Positions 1-7,488 are shown, numbered from the stretch's first letter. The stretch: 28,578 nucleotides of DNA from RGIG7213 sp045124505 (GCA_045124505.1 JBGVLZ010000014.1:1-28578); one strand, 5' to 3'. The notes: a model not told the origin generated them from the letters alone. Program-made: numbers and translations.

Positions 1-44
1 AATTCTTCTCGCATAGTTTCCAACCTTTGTTCTTTCCAAGGCAT
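1..44 (-). CDS. IS481-like transposase, N-terminal fragment cut by window edge
   Basis: The minus strand reads ATG at position 44 followed by MPWKEQRLETMREE before the window ends. An AAGGAGA ribosome site lies at 52-58, about 8 bases upstream. The MPWKE start followed by a charged helix is typical of IS481-family DDE integrases (N-terminal HTH, then rve core); the catalytic domain lies outside the window. The terminal-type sequence just upstream (91-134) supports an insertion sequence. Only 14 codons are visible, so the family call rests on a short motif. Confidence 0.5.
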   Translation of the reverse strand, partial: MPWKEQRLETMREE

Positions 45-134
45 TTTCTCGTCTCCTTCTGACTTTTCATGCCTTTATTTTACATCAAAGTTGTAAACTA
101 TGTGTCTTCACATTTTGTAAACTATGTTACCACA
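1..134 (-). mobile_element. IS481-like insertion sequence, one end
   Basis: Read on the minus strand, the element seems to begin with TGTGGTAACATAGTTTAC (complement of 117-134), a TGT-type terminus usual for IS481. The 13-base direct repeat TTGTAAACTATGT occurs at 91-103 and 115-127 (plus strand), as expected for transposase-binding sites at an IS end. The sequence just outside, from about 141, is the right part of a hairpin repeat (GCTTGCTCCCGCCG), complete at 4333-4356, so the IS appears to interrupt a repeat. The other end and the target duplication are not in the window. Confidence 0.5.
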
Positions 135-473
135 CTATACAGCTTGCTCCCGCCGTTTTAAACCCATTTACTCTCATTTCATGCGGGACGTCGAGGACGT
201 CGTCCCCTACGGAAGGCGTTTAATGCGGGTCATTCGTGAATGACCCCTACGGTCTGTATATTCGGGGTGGTGCCGTAGGGCGGGGGTTTATCTCCCGCCG
301 TTTCAAACCCATTTAATCGCATTTTATACGGGCGATTCGTGAATCGCCCCTACGGTCTGCATATTCGTGGTGGTGCCGTAGGGGAAAATAGATAATAGAT
401 AATAGAGAATAGAGAATAGATAATAGATGTTGTAGGGGACGGCGTTTAATTCGGGGTGATGATGTCATCGGCG
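135..473. repeat. Hairpin-repeat cluster 1 (GTAG-headed palindromes, connector, heptamer array)
   Basis: Contents in order: a half hairpin at 141-156; the linker TTTTAAACCCATTTA; palindrome GGGACGTC...GTCGTCCC at 185-206 ending in CTAC (GTAG on the minus strand, 207-210); palindrome GGGTCATTCGTGAATGACCC at 227-246 with CTAC at 247-250; connector with TCTGTATATTCGGGGTGG at 250-280; a GTAG-headed hairpin with stem GCGGG/CCCGC at 275-299; palindrome GGGCGATTCGTGAATCGCCC at 330-349 with CTAC at 350-353; connector 353-383; GTAG at 378-381 before six AATAGAT-type heptamers (387-428); then GTAGGGGACGGCG from 432. No plausible gene: short open frames here only translate repeats. Confidence 0.85.
387..428 (+). 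repeat. Six tandem 7-bp repeats AATAGAT/AATAGAG
   Basis: Six perfect-length heptamers with last bases T,T,G,G,T,T lie between GTAGGGGAA and GTTGTAGGGG. The same element with seven heptamers lies in reverse orientation at 6882-6930. Confidence 0.9.
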
Positions 474-533
474 GTAAAAATAAAAAAACACGGGGCGGTT
501 CATTTTTGAAATTCGTTTTCAAAATGAGCCGCC
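474..533 (-). terminator. Rho-independent terminator of trkA-trkH
   Basis: On the minus strand a long imperfect stem (GGCGGCTCATTTTGAAA paired with the complement of 494-511) is followed by CCGTG and a run of seven T (complement of 482-488), then ATTTTT. It lies about 30 bases past the trkH stop. Confidence 0.75.
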
Positions 534-561
534 TCATGATTTATTGAATTAACGATTGATT

Positions 562-2004
562 TTACACTCTTCTCCATGTGGACGGAGCGAAAAGGACGAG
601 GATAGGGAAAAGCTCAAGTCTGCCTGCGAGCATATCCCATATCAAAACGAGCTTCGACACATCGGAAAATCCGTTGTAGTTTGCCATAGGACCTGCGGAG
701 TCAAATCCCGGACCCATGTTATTGAAGCACGAAACGACCGATGACATATTTGTTTCAAACGAAAATCCGTCTATCGATACGATGAAAAAGCTTATAAGTA
801 TCAAAATCACGTATGCGCAGAGATATCCGAGAGTATTTCTTATTATTTTTTCGTCCGTCGGCTCGCCGTCGGTGCGTATAAGCTGTATTTTCTGAGGGTG
901 AAGCGTCTGTCTGATGCTTCTGAAAAAGGTTTTGATGTACAAAAGCACTCTGGCGCATTTTATACCGCCGCCCGTGCTTCCCGCACATGCGCCGACGAAC
1001 ATAAGCACAAACAGTATCGCCTTTGAAAACGACGGCCACAAATTAAAGTCTGTCGTGGCAAAGCCTGTTGAAGTAATAAGACTTGCAACCTGAAACGCAC
1101 TGTGTCTTATCGTTTCTTCCACCGTATCATACATATCCCGAATATTGAAAGCAATAAGCGTGACGGCGGCGGCGAATGTAATGATATAAAATCTGAGCTC
1201 CTCATTTTTGAATACACCCTTGAAATTACGGAGCAAAAGCAGATAAAAGCATGTAAAGTTGACACCGAAAAGCATCATGAATACCGTGCAGACGTTCTGT
1301 ATATACGGGCTGAACGATGCCATGCCGTCAGCCTTTATGCCGAAACCGCCCGTACCTGCCGTGGAAAATGCCGTGCAGACAGATTCAAACAAAGAAAGTC
1401 CGCCCATAAGCAGGAAAAATATGTCAAGCACTGTAAGAACTATGTACAGCAGATACAGTATCTTTGCTGTCTGGCGCATTTTGGGTACTATTTTACCGAC
1501 ACTCGGTCCCGGGCTTTCCGCACGTAAAAGATGAAGCGATGAGCTTCCTATCGGGTCTATCGCAAGCAAGAACACAAGCACACCCATACCGCCCAGCCAG
1601 TTACTGAATGAGCGCCAATAAAGCACCCCACGTGACAGCTCCTCAACATTCGGTACAATACTTGCGCCCGTTGTCGTAAAGCCCGACACGATCTCAAAAA
1701 ATGCATCCACAAATCTCGGTATTTCCCCCGAAATTATAAGCGGTAAGCATCCTATAAGACTCAAAAATATCCACGAAAGACCGACGCACACAAAGCCTTC
1801 CTTTGCGTAAAACGCTTTTTTTGCTTTTCTGCATACAAGATACATAAGCCCAGCCAAAGCAAGCGTTAATGCGATCGCTATAAGAAATGCAAAGCACGTT
1901 TTTGTATTACCGTCAACAGCACATATAATAACAGGCGGTATCATAAACAGCGCTTCTAAGGCAAGTATCTTTGAAATGATACGTCCTACAATTTTATAAT
2001 TCAT
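562..2004 (-). CDS. trkH: TrkH-type potassium uptake channel subunit
   Basis: 480-aa integral membrane protein of the Trk/Ktr/HKT superfamily, the ion-conducting subunit for K+ uptake. Four repeated selectivity-filter segments are visible: TTTGAS near residues 110-115, STAGTGGFG at 214-222, TSTGFATTD at 311-319 and NNMGPGFD at 428-435, each between hydrophobic helices. The C-terminus GRLELFPILVLF (461-472) is typical of TrkH/TrkG. Length matches the family. It lies 12 bases downstream of trkA, the gating subunit, in one operon ending in a hairpin terminator. Na+ coupling cannot be read from the sequence. Confidence 0.95.
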   Translation of the reverse strand: MNYKIVGRIISKILALEALFMIPPVIICAVDGNTKTCFAFLIAIALTLALAGLMYLVCRKAKKAFYAKEGFVCVGLSWIFLSLIGCLPLIISGEIPRFVDAFFEIVSGFTTTGASIVPNVEELSRGVLYWRSFSNWLGGMGVLVFLLAIDPIGSSSLHLLRAESPGPSVGKIVPKMRQTAKILYLLYIVLTVLDIFFLLMGGLSLFESVCTAFSTAGTGGFGIKADGMASFSPYIQNVCTVFMMLFGVNFTCFYLLLLRNFKGVFKNEELRFYIITFAAAVTLIAFNIRDMYDTVEETIRHSAFQVASLITSTGFATTDFNLWPSFSKAILFVLMFVGACAGSTGGGIKCARVLLYIKTFFRSIRQTLHPQKIQLIRTDGEPTDEKIIRNTLGYLCAYVILILISFFIVSIDGFSFETNMSSVVSCFNNMGPGFDSAGPMANYNGFSDVSKLVLIWDMLAGRLELFPILVLFAPSTWRRV

Positions 2005-2016
2005 ATATACCCTCTG

Positions 2017-3372
2017 TTATTCAAAAATATCGCCGAACTGATATATCGTACAGCTGTTTGTCACAACAACGACAGAATCACCTGCGACAAACGATGAGTT
2101 ACCGTCGGGAATTTCCGTTTTGCCTCTGCGTGTTATGCAAGAGATGAGCACGCCTTTTTTCAGCTTCAGCTCCTTAAGCGGCACACCGCATTGCGGTGTT
2201 GACTTATCAAGCCTGAACTCTATAGCCTCCGCCTTGCCGTCTGCTATAAGGTGAACGGCAACAGCTGCACCTGTCTGATTCTGCATTGCACGCACGTATC
2301 TTACGATGGTGTTGCAGGAAAGATCCTTGGGGCATACGACACTGCTCTGCGGGAGGAAATCAAGTATTCCGCTGTCGTCTATATGGTCGAGCTTTGTGAT
2401 AATATTCGGCACCTTGTGCGTGTGTCCGTACAGAGAAATTATAATATTCTGCTCATCCATGCCTGTCAGGGCAAGGAGTGCATCGCATCTTTCAATTCCC
2501 TGAGCTTCAAGGGTAAAGCTGCTTGTTGCATCGCCGTTTATGATACCGACATCGGGGAGAGTCGATGCAAGCTCCAAGCATTTTTCTGTATTTTTTTCGA
2601 TTATCGTCACATTTATTCCCGACTTAACAAGACGCTGTGACAAATGGTCAGCCACACGGCTTCCGCCGCATATCAGCACGTGGCGCACCTTTTTGGTAAT
2701 GATACCGAGGTTTTTCAGAAGCGTTGTGAGATTATGCGTTGATGCCGTTACAAATATTCTGTCGCCTGCTTCCAGCTTGAAATTACCTGACGGTGTTATA
2801 ACATTTCCGTCACGCAAAACGGAGCAGACGAGTATCTTGCATTTGACAACGGAGTTTATCTCCGAAAGGGAAAGTCCGCACAGCTTGCTGTCTTCTTCCA
2901 CACGAAGCTCAACTATCTCCACTCTGCCCTTGGCAAATGTTTCGAGCTTCAGAAAGCCCGGATATTTAAGTAAACGCTCTATTTCTATTGCCGCCTGCTT
3001 TTCGGGATTGATCGTCATCGAAAGCGCAAATTTATCACGCATATCGTATATTTGCGAGGCATATTCGGGGTTTCTTATTCTTGCGATCGTATGGATATCC
3101 GGATTGATCGTATAAGCCGTCAGACAGCATAAAAGATTTATTTCATCCGAGCCTGCCACGGCAATAAGCAGATCAGCCGTTTCGACACCTGCCGCCGTCA
3201 GAATACTTTTTGAAGCACAGTTTCCGACAACTGTCATGACATCATATTGCTCTCCTGCGGTGTCAAGCACGCCGCTTTCAGAGTCAATAACGGTTATATC
3301 ATAGCCCTCGGATGTAAGCTGGCGTGCAAGTGATGCACCCACCTTTCCCGTTCCTGCGATAATTATCTTCAC
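2017..3372 (-). CDS. trkA: TrkA potassium channel regulatory subunit (two RCK/KTN domains)
   Basis: 451-aa cytoplasmic gating ring protein that binds NAD(H)/nucleotide and controls the TrkH pore. Two tandem halves are visible: a Rossmann TrkA_N domain from residue 2 with GTGKVG at 7-12, a TrkA_C domain about 150-215, then a second Rossmann domain from about 229 and a second TrkA_C about 370-445. The second glycine motif is degenerate (GGSRVA), so the first half probably holds the main nucleotide site. AAGGAGAG precedes the ATG. A TTGACA-17-TAATAT promoter lies immediately upstream, so trkA is first in the operon and trkH second. Confidence 0.95.
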   Translation of the reverse strand: MKIIIAGTGKVGASLARQLTSEGYDITVIDSESGVLDTAGEQYDVMTVVGNCASKSILTAAGVETADLLIAVAGSDEINLLCCLTAYTINPDIHTIARIRNPEYASQIYDMRDKFALSMTINPEKQAAIEIERLLKYPGFLKLETFAKGRVEIVELRVEEDSKLCGLSLSEINSVVKCKILVCSVLRDGNVITPSGNFKLEAGDRIFVTASTHNLTTLLKNLGIITKKVRHVLICGGSRVADHLSQRLVKSGINVTIIEKNTEKCLELASTLPDVGIINGDATSSFTLEAQGIERCDALLALTGMDEQNIIISLYGHTHKVPNIITKLDHIDDSGILDFLPQSSVVCPKDLSCNTIVRYVRAMQNQTGAAVAVHLIADGKAEAIEFRLDKSTPQCGVPLKELKLKKGVLISCITRRGKTEIPDGNSSFVAGDSVVVVTNSCTIYQFGDIFE

Positions 3373-3404
3373 TTTTTCTCTCCTTATACTTCAGGATAGC
3401 GGTT

Positions 3405-3433
3405 ATATTACCACATTTTCCGTTTTGTGTCAA
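3405..3433 (-). promoter_or_regulatory. Sigma-70/SigA-type promoter of trkA-trkH
   Basis: Minus strand: TTGACA (complement of 3428-3433), 17-base spacer, TAATAT (complement of 3405-3410), with TGG just before the -10 as an extended element. It ends about 33 bases before the trkA start. Confidence 0.8.
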
Positions 3434-3439
3434 CTGCCT

Positions 3440-4252
3440 TTATATATTTTCTTTTTCTATCTTCTCTATAAGGCCTGCTATTGCGCCTTCGGTACACGGA
3501 CAAACAACGACATCGCACATATCGACTATCTTTTTAAGTCCCGACGAGGGGCACGCTGAAACGTCTGCGTTTGCAAGCATGTTTTCATCGTTTTCATAGT
3601 CGCCTATGCAGTACGTTTTGACGTCACCCAAAAAGCGTTTGAGGTATTTTACCTGTGCGCCCTTTGTAGCACCGGGTGCAAGCAGCTCAAGCATGGTGCG
3701 GCAGGAGTACGTTTTTTCAAATTTGCCCGGCATAGTCCGGTTTATAAATTGGTTTACCGCCTCAAGCTCCTCTGCACCCTCGCCTGCTAAAACTATTTTG
3801 TTCCAGCCGTAAAGATTCATATCCTCAAGCTCCGTTTGCACGACCTCTTCAAAGTAATTTTTAAGCTCACGGTATATAAAATCGTTGCCTGCGGCGGCAA
3901 GATAACCGCTTTGGCAGTTTATGCGTATGCCGACAGACGGGAATTTTTCATGAAGCTCCTTCAAAAACGGCATTGTCGCTTCGCCGTCAAGGCATATCTC
4001 ATTGTGGCGCTGTTCCGTTTTTATGTCGTAAACATAGCTTCCGTTGCAGAGTATGGACGGAGCATTCACAAGTCCCTCATATCCCGGAACGATGGTGCCG
4101 ATATTATATGCGACACGTCCGGATGCAAACGTGAAAAGTCCGCCGTTTGCCTTGAAATATTCTATTGCTTCGTTGTTTCTTTTGATTCCCTGTTCCGAGC
4201 CGGTGTATGTTCCGTCAATGTCGGAAATTATTATCTTACCTGAAAATTTCAT
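3440..4252 (-). CDS. HAD-superfamily phosphatase, Cof/IIB type
   Basis: 270-aa cytoplasmic HAD hydrolase. Motif I is DIDGT at 11-15 (Asp11 nucleophile, Asp13 acid/base); a SGR segment lies at 44-46 (motif II region); motif III lysine is in GATKGAQ (Lys197); motif IV is GDYENDENM, with Asp218 and Asp222 binding Mg2+. The large insertion between motifs II and III is the C2-type cap of Cof/YidA/SPP-like phosphatases, which act on sugar phosphates or nucleotides; the substrate cannot be assigned. GAAAGGA precedes the start. The gene ends just beyond the trkA promoter, so it is probably a separate unit. Confidence 0.9.
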   Translation of the reverse strand: MKFSGKIIISDIDGTYTGSEQGIKRNNEAIEYFKANGGLFTFASGRVAYNIGTIVPGYEGLVNAPSILCNGSYVYDIKTEQRHNEICLDGEATMPFLKELHEKFPSVGIRINCQSGYLAAAGNDFIYRELKNYFEEVVQTELEDMNLYGWNKIVLAGEGAEELEAVNQFINRTMPGKFEKTYSCRTMLELLAPGATKGAQVKYLKRFLGDVKTYCIGDYENDENMLANADVSACPSSGLKKIVDMCDVVVCPCTEGAIAGLIEKIEKENI

Positions 4253-4261
4253 TTTGTTTCC

Positions 4262-4540
4262 TTTCGATTTTTGCTTATTTCATGCGGACGTGCGATGCAC
4301 GCCCCTACGGTCTGTATATTCGAGGTGATGCCGTAGGGCGGGGGCTTGCTCCCGCCGTTTTAAACCCATTTAATTGAATTTTATTGACACATCGTCCGTC
4401 TATAAAGGTGTTTAATTTTCACGGGACGTCGTCACTTTGCAAAGCAAAGTGATTGCGTCTTATCCCCTACGGTCTGTATATTCGGGGTGGTGCCTGTAGG
4501 GGTTGGCGCCTCGACAACCCGTTTCAAACCCATTTCCTCA
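4262..4540. repeat. Hairpin-repeat cluster 2
   Basis: Contains: palindrome GGACGTGCGATGCACGC ending in CCCTAC (4285-4308); connector TCTGTATATTCGAGGTG (4308-4338); GTAG-headed hairpin GGCGGGGGCTTGCTCCCGCC (4333-4356); TTTTAAACCCATTTAA linker; a 48-base nested hairpin 4423-4470 whose core CACTTTGC...GCAAAGTG is a perfect dyad, ending CCCCTAC; a second connector (4470-4501); GTAG-headed hairpin GGGTTGGCGCCTCGACAACCC region (4496-4520); and the CAAACCCATTT linker. Bases 4468-4535 are identical to 21074-21141. No gene seen. Confidence 0.85.
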
Positions 4541-4547
4541 TTCTGTT

Positions 4548-5444
4548 TTACAATATATAACCCGTATCCGAATACGCCTTTATTATTTCACGAAGCCCGC
4601 CGTCGCCGCATTTTGTAAGCGGTAAACGCACGTCGGGCAGGCACAGATCGAGATATGCCAGCAGTGCCTTTATTCCGACGGGATTTGAGGATTTGAATAC
4701 CGCCTTTATAAGCGGATAAATGCGTGTGAAAATATCCCTTGCCTCATCGGTCTTGTTAAGTAAAAATTTATCGTATATCATTCTGTAGGAGCATGGCAAA
4801 GCGTTTGAAATAACGCTCACGCACCCGACAGAGCCGAGTGATAAGAACGGCAGTAAAAGCTCATCGTTTCCGCAGAAAATGTCGCATCCGGAAAGGATCG
4901 TCAGCTTTTCGGTAACGTCTGAAATATCACACGAGGCTTCTTTAAGTGCTGATATGTTTTCATGCCTGAACAACAGCTCCGCTGTTTCGCATTTTATGCT
5001 GACACCTGTGCGTGACGGCACGTTGTACATCATCACGGGCAGGTCTGTTTCCTCCGCCACGCTCAGATAATGATACATCAGCCCCTCCTGCGACGGCTTG
5101 TTGTAGTAAGGGGTGACACATAAAATTCCGTCAGCACCCTGTGACTTTGCCGCTTTTGCGCTTGCTACGGCATCAGCGGTATCAGCACCTCCGACGCCGA
5201 CTGCGACAAATGTTCTTTTATCAATGAAGCTCACGGCGAAATCCGTTATTTTCGTGCGTTCTGTTTTTGTCACCGTGGGGGATTCGCCCGTTGTGCCCAA
5301 AAGCACGATGCCGTCGACTCCTGCCTTTATCTGCCTGCTTAAAAGCAGCTTGAAGGAGGTGTAATCCACCTGTCCGTTTTTAAACGGAGTCACAACGGCG
5401 GTTATTATGCCGTGCGGAAACCGTTTCTTGTCTGTATATTCCAT
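4548..5444 (-). CDS. dapA: 4-hydroxy-tetrahydrodipicolinate synthase
   Basis: 298-aa (beta/alpha)8 class I aldolase that condenses pyruvate with aspartate semialdehyde, the first committed step of lysine and meso-diaminopimelate synthesis. Visible: LGTTGESPT at 49-57 with the pyruvate-binding Thr pair 51-52, YYNKPSQEGL at 113-122, catalytic Tyr140 in YNVPSRTG with Arg145 binding the semialdehyde carboxylate, and Schiff-base Lys168 in ALKEAS. Length is normal. It stands alone; no dapB or other lysine gene is beside it. It is transcribed divergently from queA. Related aldolases (NanA, KDG aldolase) are less likely given the complete DapA residue set. Confidence 0.92.
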   Translation of the reverse strand: MEYTDKKRFPHGIITAVVTPFKNGQVDYTSFKLLLSRQIKAGVDGIVLLGTTGESPTVTKTERTKITDFAVSFIDKRTFVAVGVGGADTADAVASAKAAKSQGADGILCVTPYYNKPSQEGLMYHYLSVAEETDLPVMMYNVPSRTGVSIKCETAELLFRHENISALKEASCDISDVTEKLTILSGCDIFCGNDELLLPFLSLGSVGCVSVISNALPCSYRMIYDKFLLNKTDEARDIFTRIYPLIKAVFKSSNPVGIKALLAYLDLCLPDVRLPLTKCGDGGLREIIKAYSDTGYIL

Positions 5445-5462
5445 TTTTGTACCCCGTAATAA

Positions 5463-5492
5463 ATAACAGTTGAAAACTTCACATTATGTAAA
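5463..5492 (-). promoter_or_regulatory. Possible dapA promoter
   Basis: Minus strand TTTACA (complement of 5487-5492), 18-base spacer, TGTTAT (complement of 5463-5468). The match is moderate and other AT-rich combinations are possible. Confidence 0.3.
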
Positions 5493-5538
5493 TATAATAT
5501 GGAAAGCTTCTGTATTATTTTATGCGGAGGTTTATATA

Positions 5539-5578
5539 TTGACTATTTGAGTTTATCACATATTTGCTCAAATGTCAA
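5539..5578. promoter_or_regulatory. 12-bp dyad upstream of queA
   Basis: TTGAC plus ATTTGAG (5539-5551, with T5544 bulged) pairs with CTCAAAT plus GTCAA (5567-5578) around a 15-base loop. The left arm contains a TTGACT that could be a -35 box, with a weak TATTTG at 5561-5566 as -10. It could be an operator or a leader hairpin; no preQ1 riboswitch pattern was recognised. Confidence 0.45.
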
Positions 5579-5609
5579 CTGAAAACAGAAATTGTCAAAG
5601 GATAACGGT

Positions 5610-6677
5610 ATGAATAACGACGGACTTTCCACAAGCGATTATAAATATTTTTTACCCGAGGAGCTTATTGCGCAGTCACCTGCAGAAAAGCGTGACGAAT
5701 CACGCCTGATGTGCGTTGACAGAAGAACAGGTGAAATATCCCACAAAATTTTTAAGGATATAAAGGGATTTTTACGTGCGGGCGATGTGCTTGTTATCAA
5801 TAATTCCCGTGTAATTCCAGCAAGACTTTTAGGAACTAAGAAAAAAACGCCCGACAGCGTATCTGACGGGGCGAAATGTGAGGTCCTCTTGCTGAAATGC
5901 ACCGAGAAAGATAAATGGGAGTGTATCGTGCACCCCGGAAAAAGACTGAAGGCCGGTGCTGAAATTGAGTTTGCGGGCGGTCTTACATGCACCGTGCGCG
6001 AAGTTAAGGATGACGGAAACAGAATAGTTGAATTTTTCTACGATAAAGAAAAATACGGCAATATTTTTGCCGTGCTTGACGTTGCGGGATCTATGCCGAC
6101 ACCGCCGTATATAACGAAAAAGTTAGAGGATAAAAGCAGATATCAAACGGTCTATGCCGACAAAAACGGCTCAGCCGCAGCACCTACGGCAGGACTTCAC
6201 TTTACAAAGGAGCTGCTTTCGGAAATTGAACAGATGGGTGTTAAGATCGCACCTGTCATGCTCCATGTCGGACTCGGTACGTTCAGACCTGTAAAGGTCG
6301 ATAACATAAAAGAGCATAAAATGCATTCGGAATATTTTGAAGTATCAGAGGAAAGTGCGGAAATAATAAATCAAGCCAAGAAAAACGGCGGACGTGTTAT
6401 TGCCGTCGGAACAACATCAACACGTGTGCTTGAAAGCGCTTCAAGTGAGGACGGTGCTGTTCACCCGATGTGTGCAGATACGGATATTTTTATATATCCT
6501 GGGTATAAATTCAAGGTTCTTGACGGACTTATCACAAACTTCCACCTGCCCGAAAGCACACTGCTTATGCTTGTTTCGGCGTTTTCATCACGTGAAATAA
6601 TGCTTTCAACATACGAAAAGGCAGTGGAGGAAAAATACCGCTTCTTTTCATTCGGAGATGCGATGTTTATTGTATGA
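5610..6677 (+). CDS. queA: S-adenosylmethionine:tRNA ribosyltransferase-isomerase
   Basis: 355-aa cytoplasmic enzyme that transfers and isomerises the ribosyl group of SAM onto preQ1-modified tRNA, giving epoxyqueuosine at wobble position 34. Family signatures: NNSRVIPARL (64-73), APTAGLHFT (191-199), HVGLGTFRPV (219-228), VGTTSTRVLE (266-275), TNFHLPESTLLML (309-321) and C-terminal FGDAM. The start chosen is ATG 5610, because AAAGGA at 5597-5602 is 7 bases upstream; an in-frame TTG at 5592 would add six residues without a better site. No tgt or queG neighbour is seen. Confidence 0.95.
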   Translation: MNNDGLSTSDYKYFLPEELIAQSPAEKRDESRLMCVDRRTGEISHKIFKDIKGFLRAGDVLVINNSRVIPARLLGTKKKTPDSVSDGAKCEVLLLKCTEKDKWECIVHPGKRLKAGAEIEFAGGLTCTVREVKDDGNRIVEFFYDKEKYGNIFAVLDVAGSMPTPPYITKKLEDKSRYQTVYADKNGSAAAPTAGLHFTKELLSEIEQMGVKIAPVMLHVGLGTFRPVKVDNIKEHKMHSEYFEVSEESAEIINQAKKNGGRVIAVGTTSTRVLESASSEDGAVHPMCADTDIFIYPGYKFKVLDGLITNFHLPESTLLMLVSAFSSREIMLSTYEKAVEEKYRFFSFGDAMFIV

Positions 6678-6740
6678 GTACAGGGGCGTCACCCCGAATA
6701 TACAGACCGTAGGGGCGTGCATCGCACGTCCGCAGTGAAT

Positions 6741-6791
6741 AGCCTTCCCCAGCGGGGGAAGGTGGCAGGCGAAGCCTGACGGATGAGGTGT
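6741..6791. repeat. CCTTCCCC/GGGGAAGG double-hairpin repeat
   Basis: CCTTCCCC AGC GGGGGAAGG forms one hairpin, followed by TGGC and AGGCGAAGCCT (second hairpin), then GACGGATGAGG. It has no GTAG foot and differs in sequence from the other repeats of the window. It closely resembles a dispersed repeat I associate with Clostridia genomes (from memory, not searched). Confidence 0.6.
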
Positions 6792-6881
6792 CAATAAAAT
6801 TCAATTAAACGGGTTTAAAACGGCGGGAGATAAACCCCCGCCCTACGGCACCACCCCGAATTAAACGCCGTCCCATACAAC

Positions 6882-6930
6882 ATCTATTATCTATTCTCTT
6901 TTCTCTATTATCTATTATCTATTATCTATT
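6882..6930 (-). repeat. Seven tandem 7-bp repeats (AATAGAT type), reverse orientation
   Basis: Read on the minus strand: three AATAGAT, one AATAGAG, one AAAAGAG, two AATAGAT, flanked by GTAGGGGGAA and GTTGTATGGGACGGCG. Flanks match the array at 387-428 on the plus strand, so this is a copy of the same element with one more heptamer. Confidence 0.9.
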
Positions 6931-7005
6931 TTCCCCCTACAGGCACCACCCCGAATATGCAGACCGTCATGGCGTGCATCACACGTCCGAATTGACCGTC
7001 GATGC

Positions 7006-7488
7006 TCATTTATGGTAGCCTGTTCCTGCTTCTATCGTGCAGGCACGGTAGAGCTGTTCGGACAGTATCACACGCATGAGTCTGTGCGGAAATGTCATAT
7101 CCGACACTGACAGGCGGAAGTCGCACGATGATTTGACAGCATCGGAAAGCCCGTGGGACGAGCCGATGATAAATACCGCCTCGGAAAAGCCCTTGTGCGG
7201 AAGCTCTGTCAGCATTTTTGAAAGCCCCTCGCTCGTTACCTTTTTCCCCTCAACGCAAAGTGCAATTTTGTATGCGTTCTGCGGAATCGATGATAAGATC
7301 TTCTCGCCCTCGCTGTCAAGTATCGCCTTTATTTGCGCCTCATTAGGCTCATCGGGCGGTCTTTTTTCTTTTATTTCAATATTTTTCAGCTTGCAAAAGC
7401 CCTTTATTCTTTTTTCGTATTCAGCAACGGCATCGGCGAAAAATTTATCCTTTATGTTGCCCACATATATCAGTGTAAAATTTATCAT
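7006..7488 (-). CDS. rlmH: 23S rRNA (pseudouridine1915-N3)-methyltransferase RlmH
   Basis: 160-aa SPOUT methyltransferase that methylates pseudouridine 1915 in helix 69 of 23S rRNA on assembled 70S ribosomes. The trefoil-knot region has FIIGSSHGL (107-114), a slight variant of the usual FxIGGxxG, and the C-terminal signature MTFPHRLMRVILSEQLYRA (131-149) ending in GYHK. Length is typical. Its ATG overlaps the stop of the upstream membrane-protein gene as ATGA (4 bases) with AGGTGG inside that gene, so translation is probably coupled. Confidence 0.95.
   Translation of the reverse strand: MINFTLIYVGNIKDKFFADAVAEYEKRIKGFCKLKNIEIKEKRPPDEPNEAQIKAILDSEGEKILSSIPQNAYKIALCVEGKKVTSEGLSKMLTELPHKGFSEAVFIIGSSHGLSDAVKSSCDFRLSVSDMTFPHRLMRVILSEQLYRACTIEAGTGYHK

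Larger units (their letters stand above)
6679..6992. repeat. Hairpin-repeat cluster 3
   Basis: Mostly the reverse orientation of clusters 1 and 2. Contents: reversed connector (6681-6709); GTAG-headed hairpin GGCGTGCATCGCACGTCCGC region (6709-6733); a separate repeat type with CCTTCCCC...GGGGAAGG and AGGCGAAGCCTGACGG (6741-6791); linker TTAAACGGGTTTAAAA; hairpin GGCGGGAGATAAACCCCCGCC ending CTAC (6822-6846); reversed connector; a seven-unit heptamer array (6882-6930); CCCCCTAC and another reversed connector (6935-6966). No gene seen between queA and rlmH. Confidence 0.85.

Noticed and set aside
387..428. Heptamer array as a CRISPR or direct-repeat array with spacers
   Set aside because: Units are contiguous 7-mers without spacers and there are no cas genes.
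313..537. 74-codon minus-strand frame after trkH
   Set aside because: Covers the trkH terminator, the heptamer array and hairpins; composition and lack of a ribosome site argue against coding.
4384..4405. TTGACA followed by TATAAA as a promoter inside cluster 2
   Set aside because: The spacer is only about 11 bases and no gene starts downstream on the plus strand.
5445..5609. Lysine riboswitch or T-box between dapA and queA
   Set aside because: The dapA leader is only about 100 bases at most and shows neither T-box nor lysine aptamer conserved sequences.
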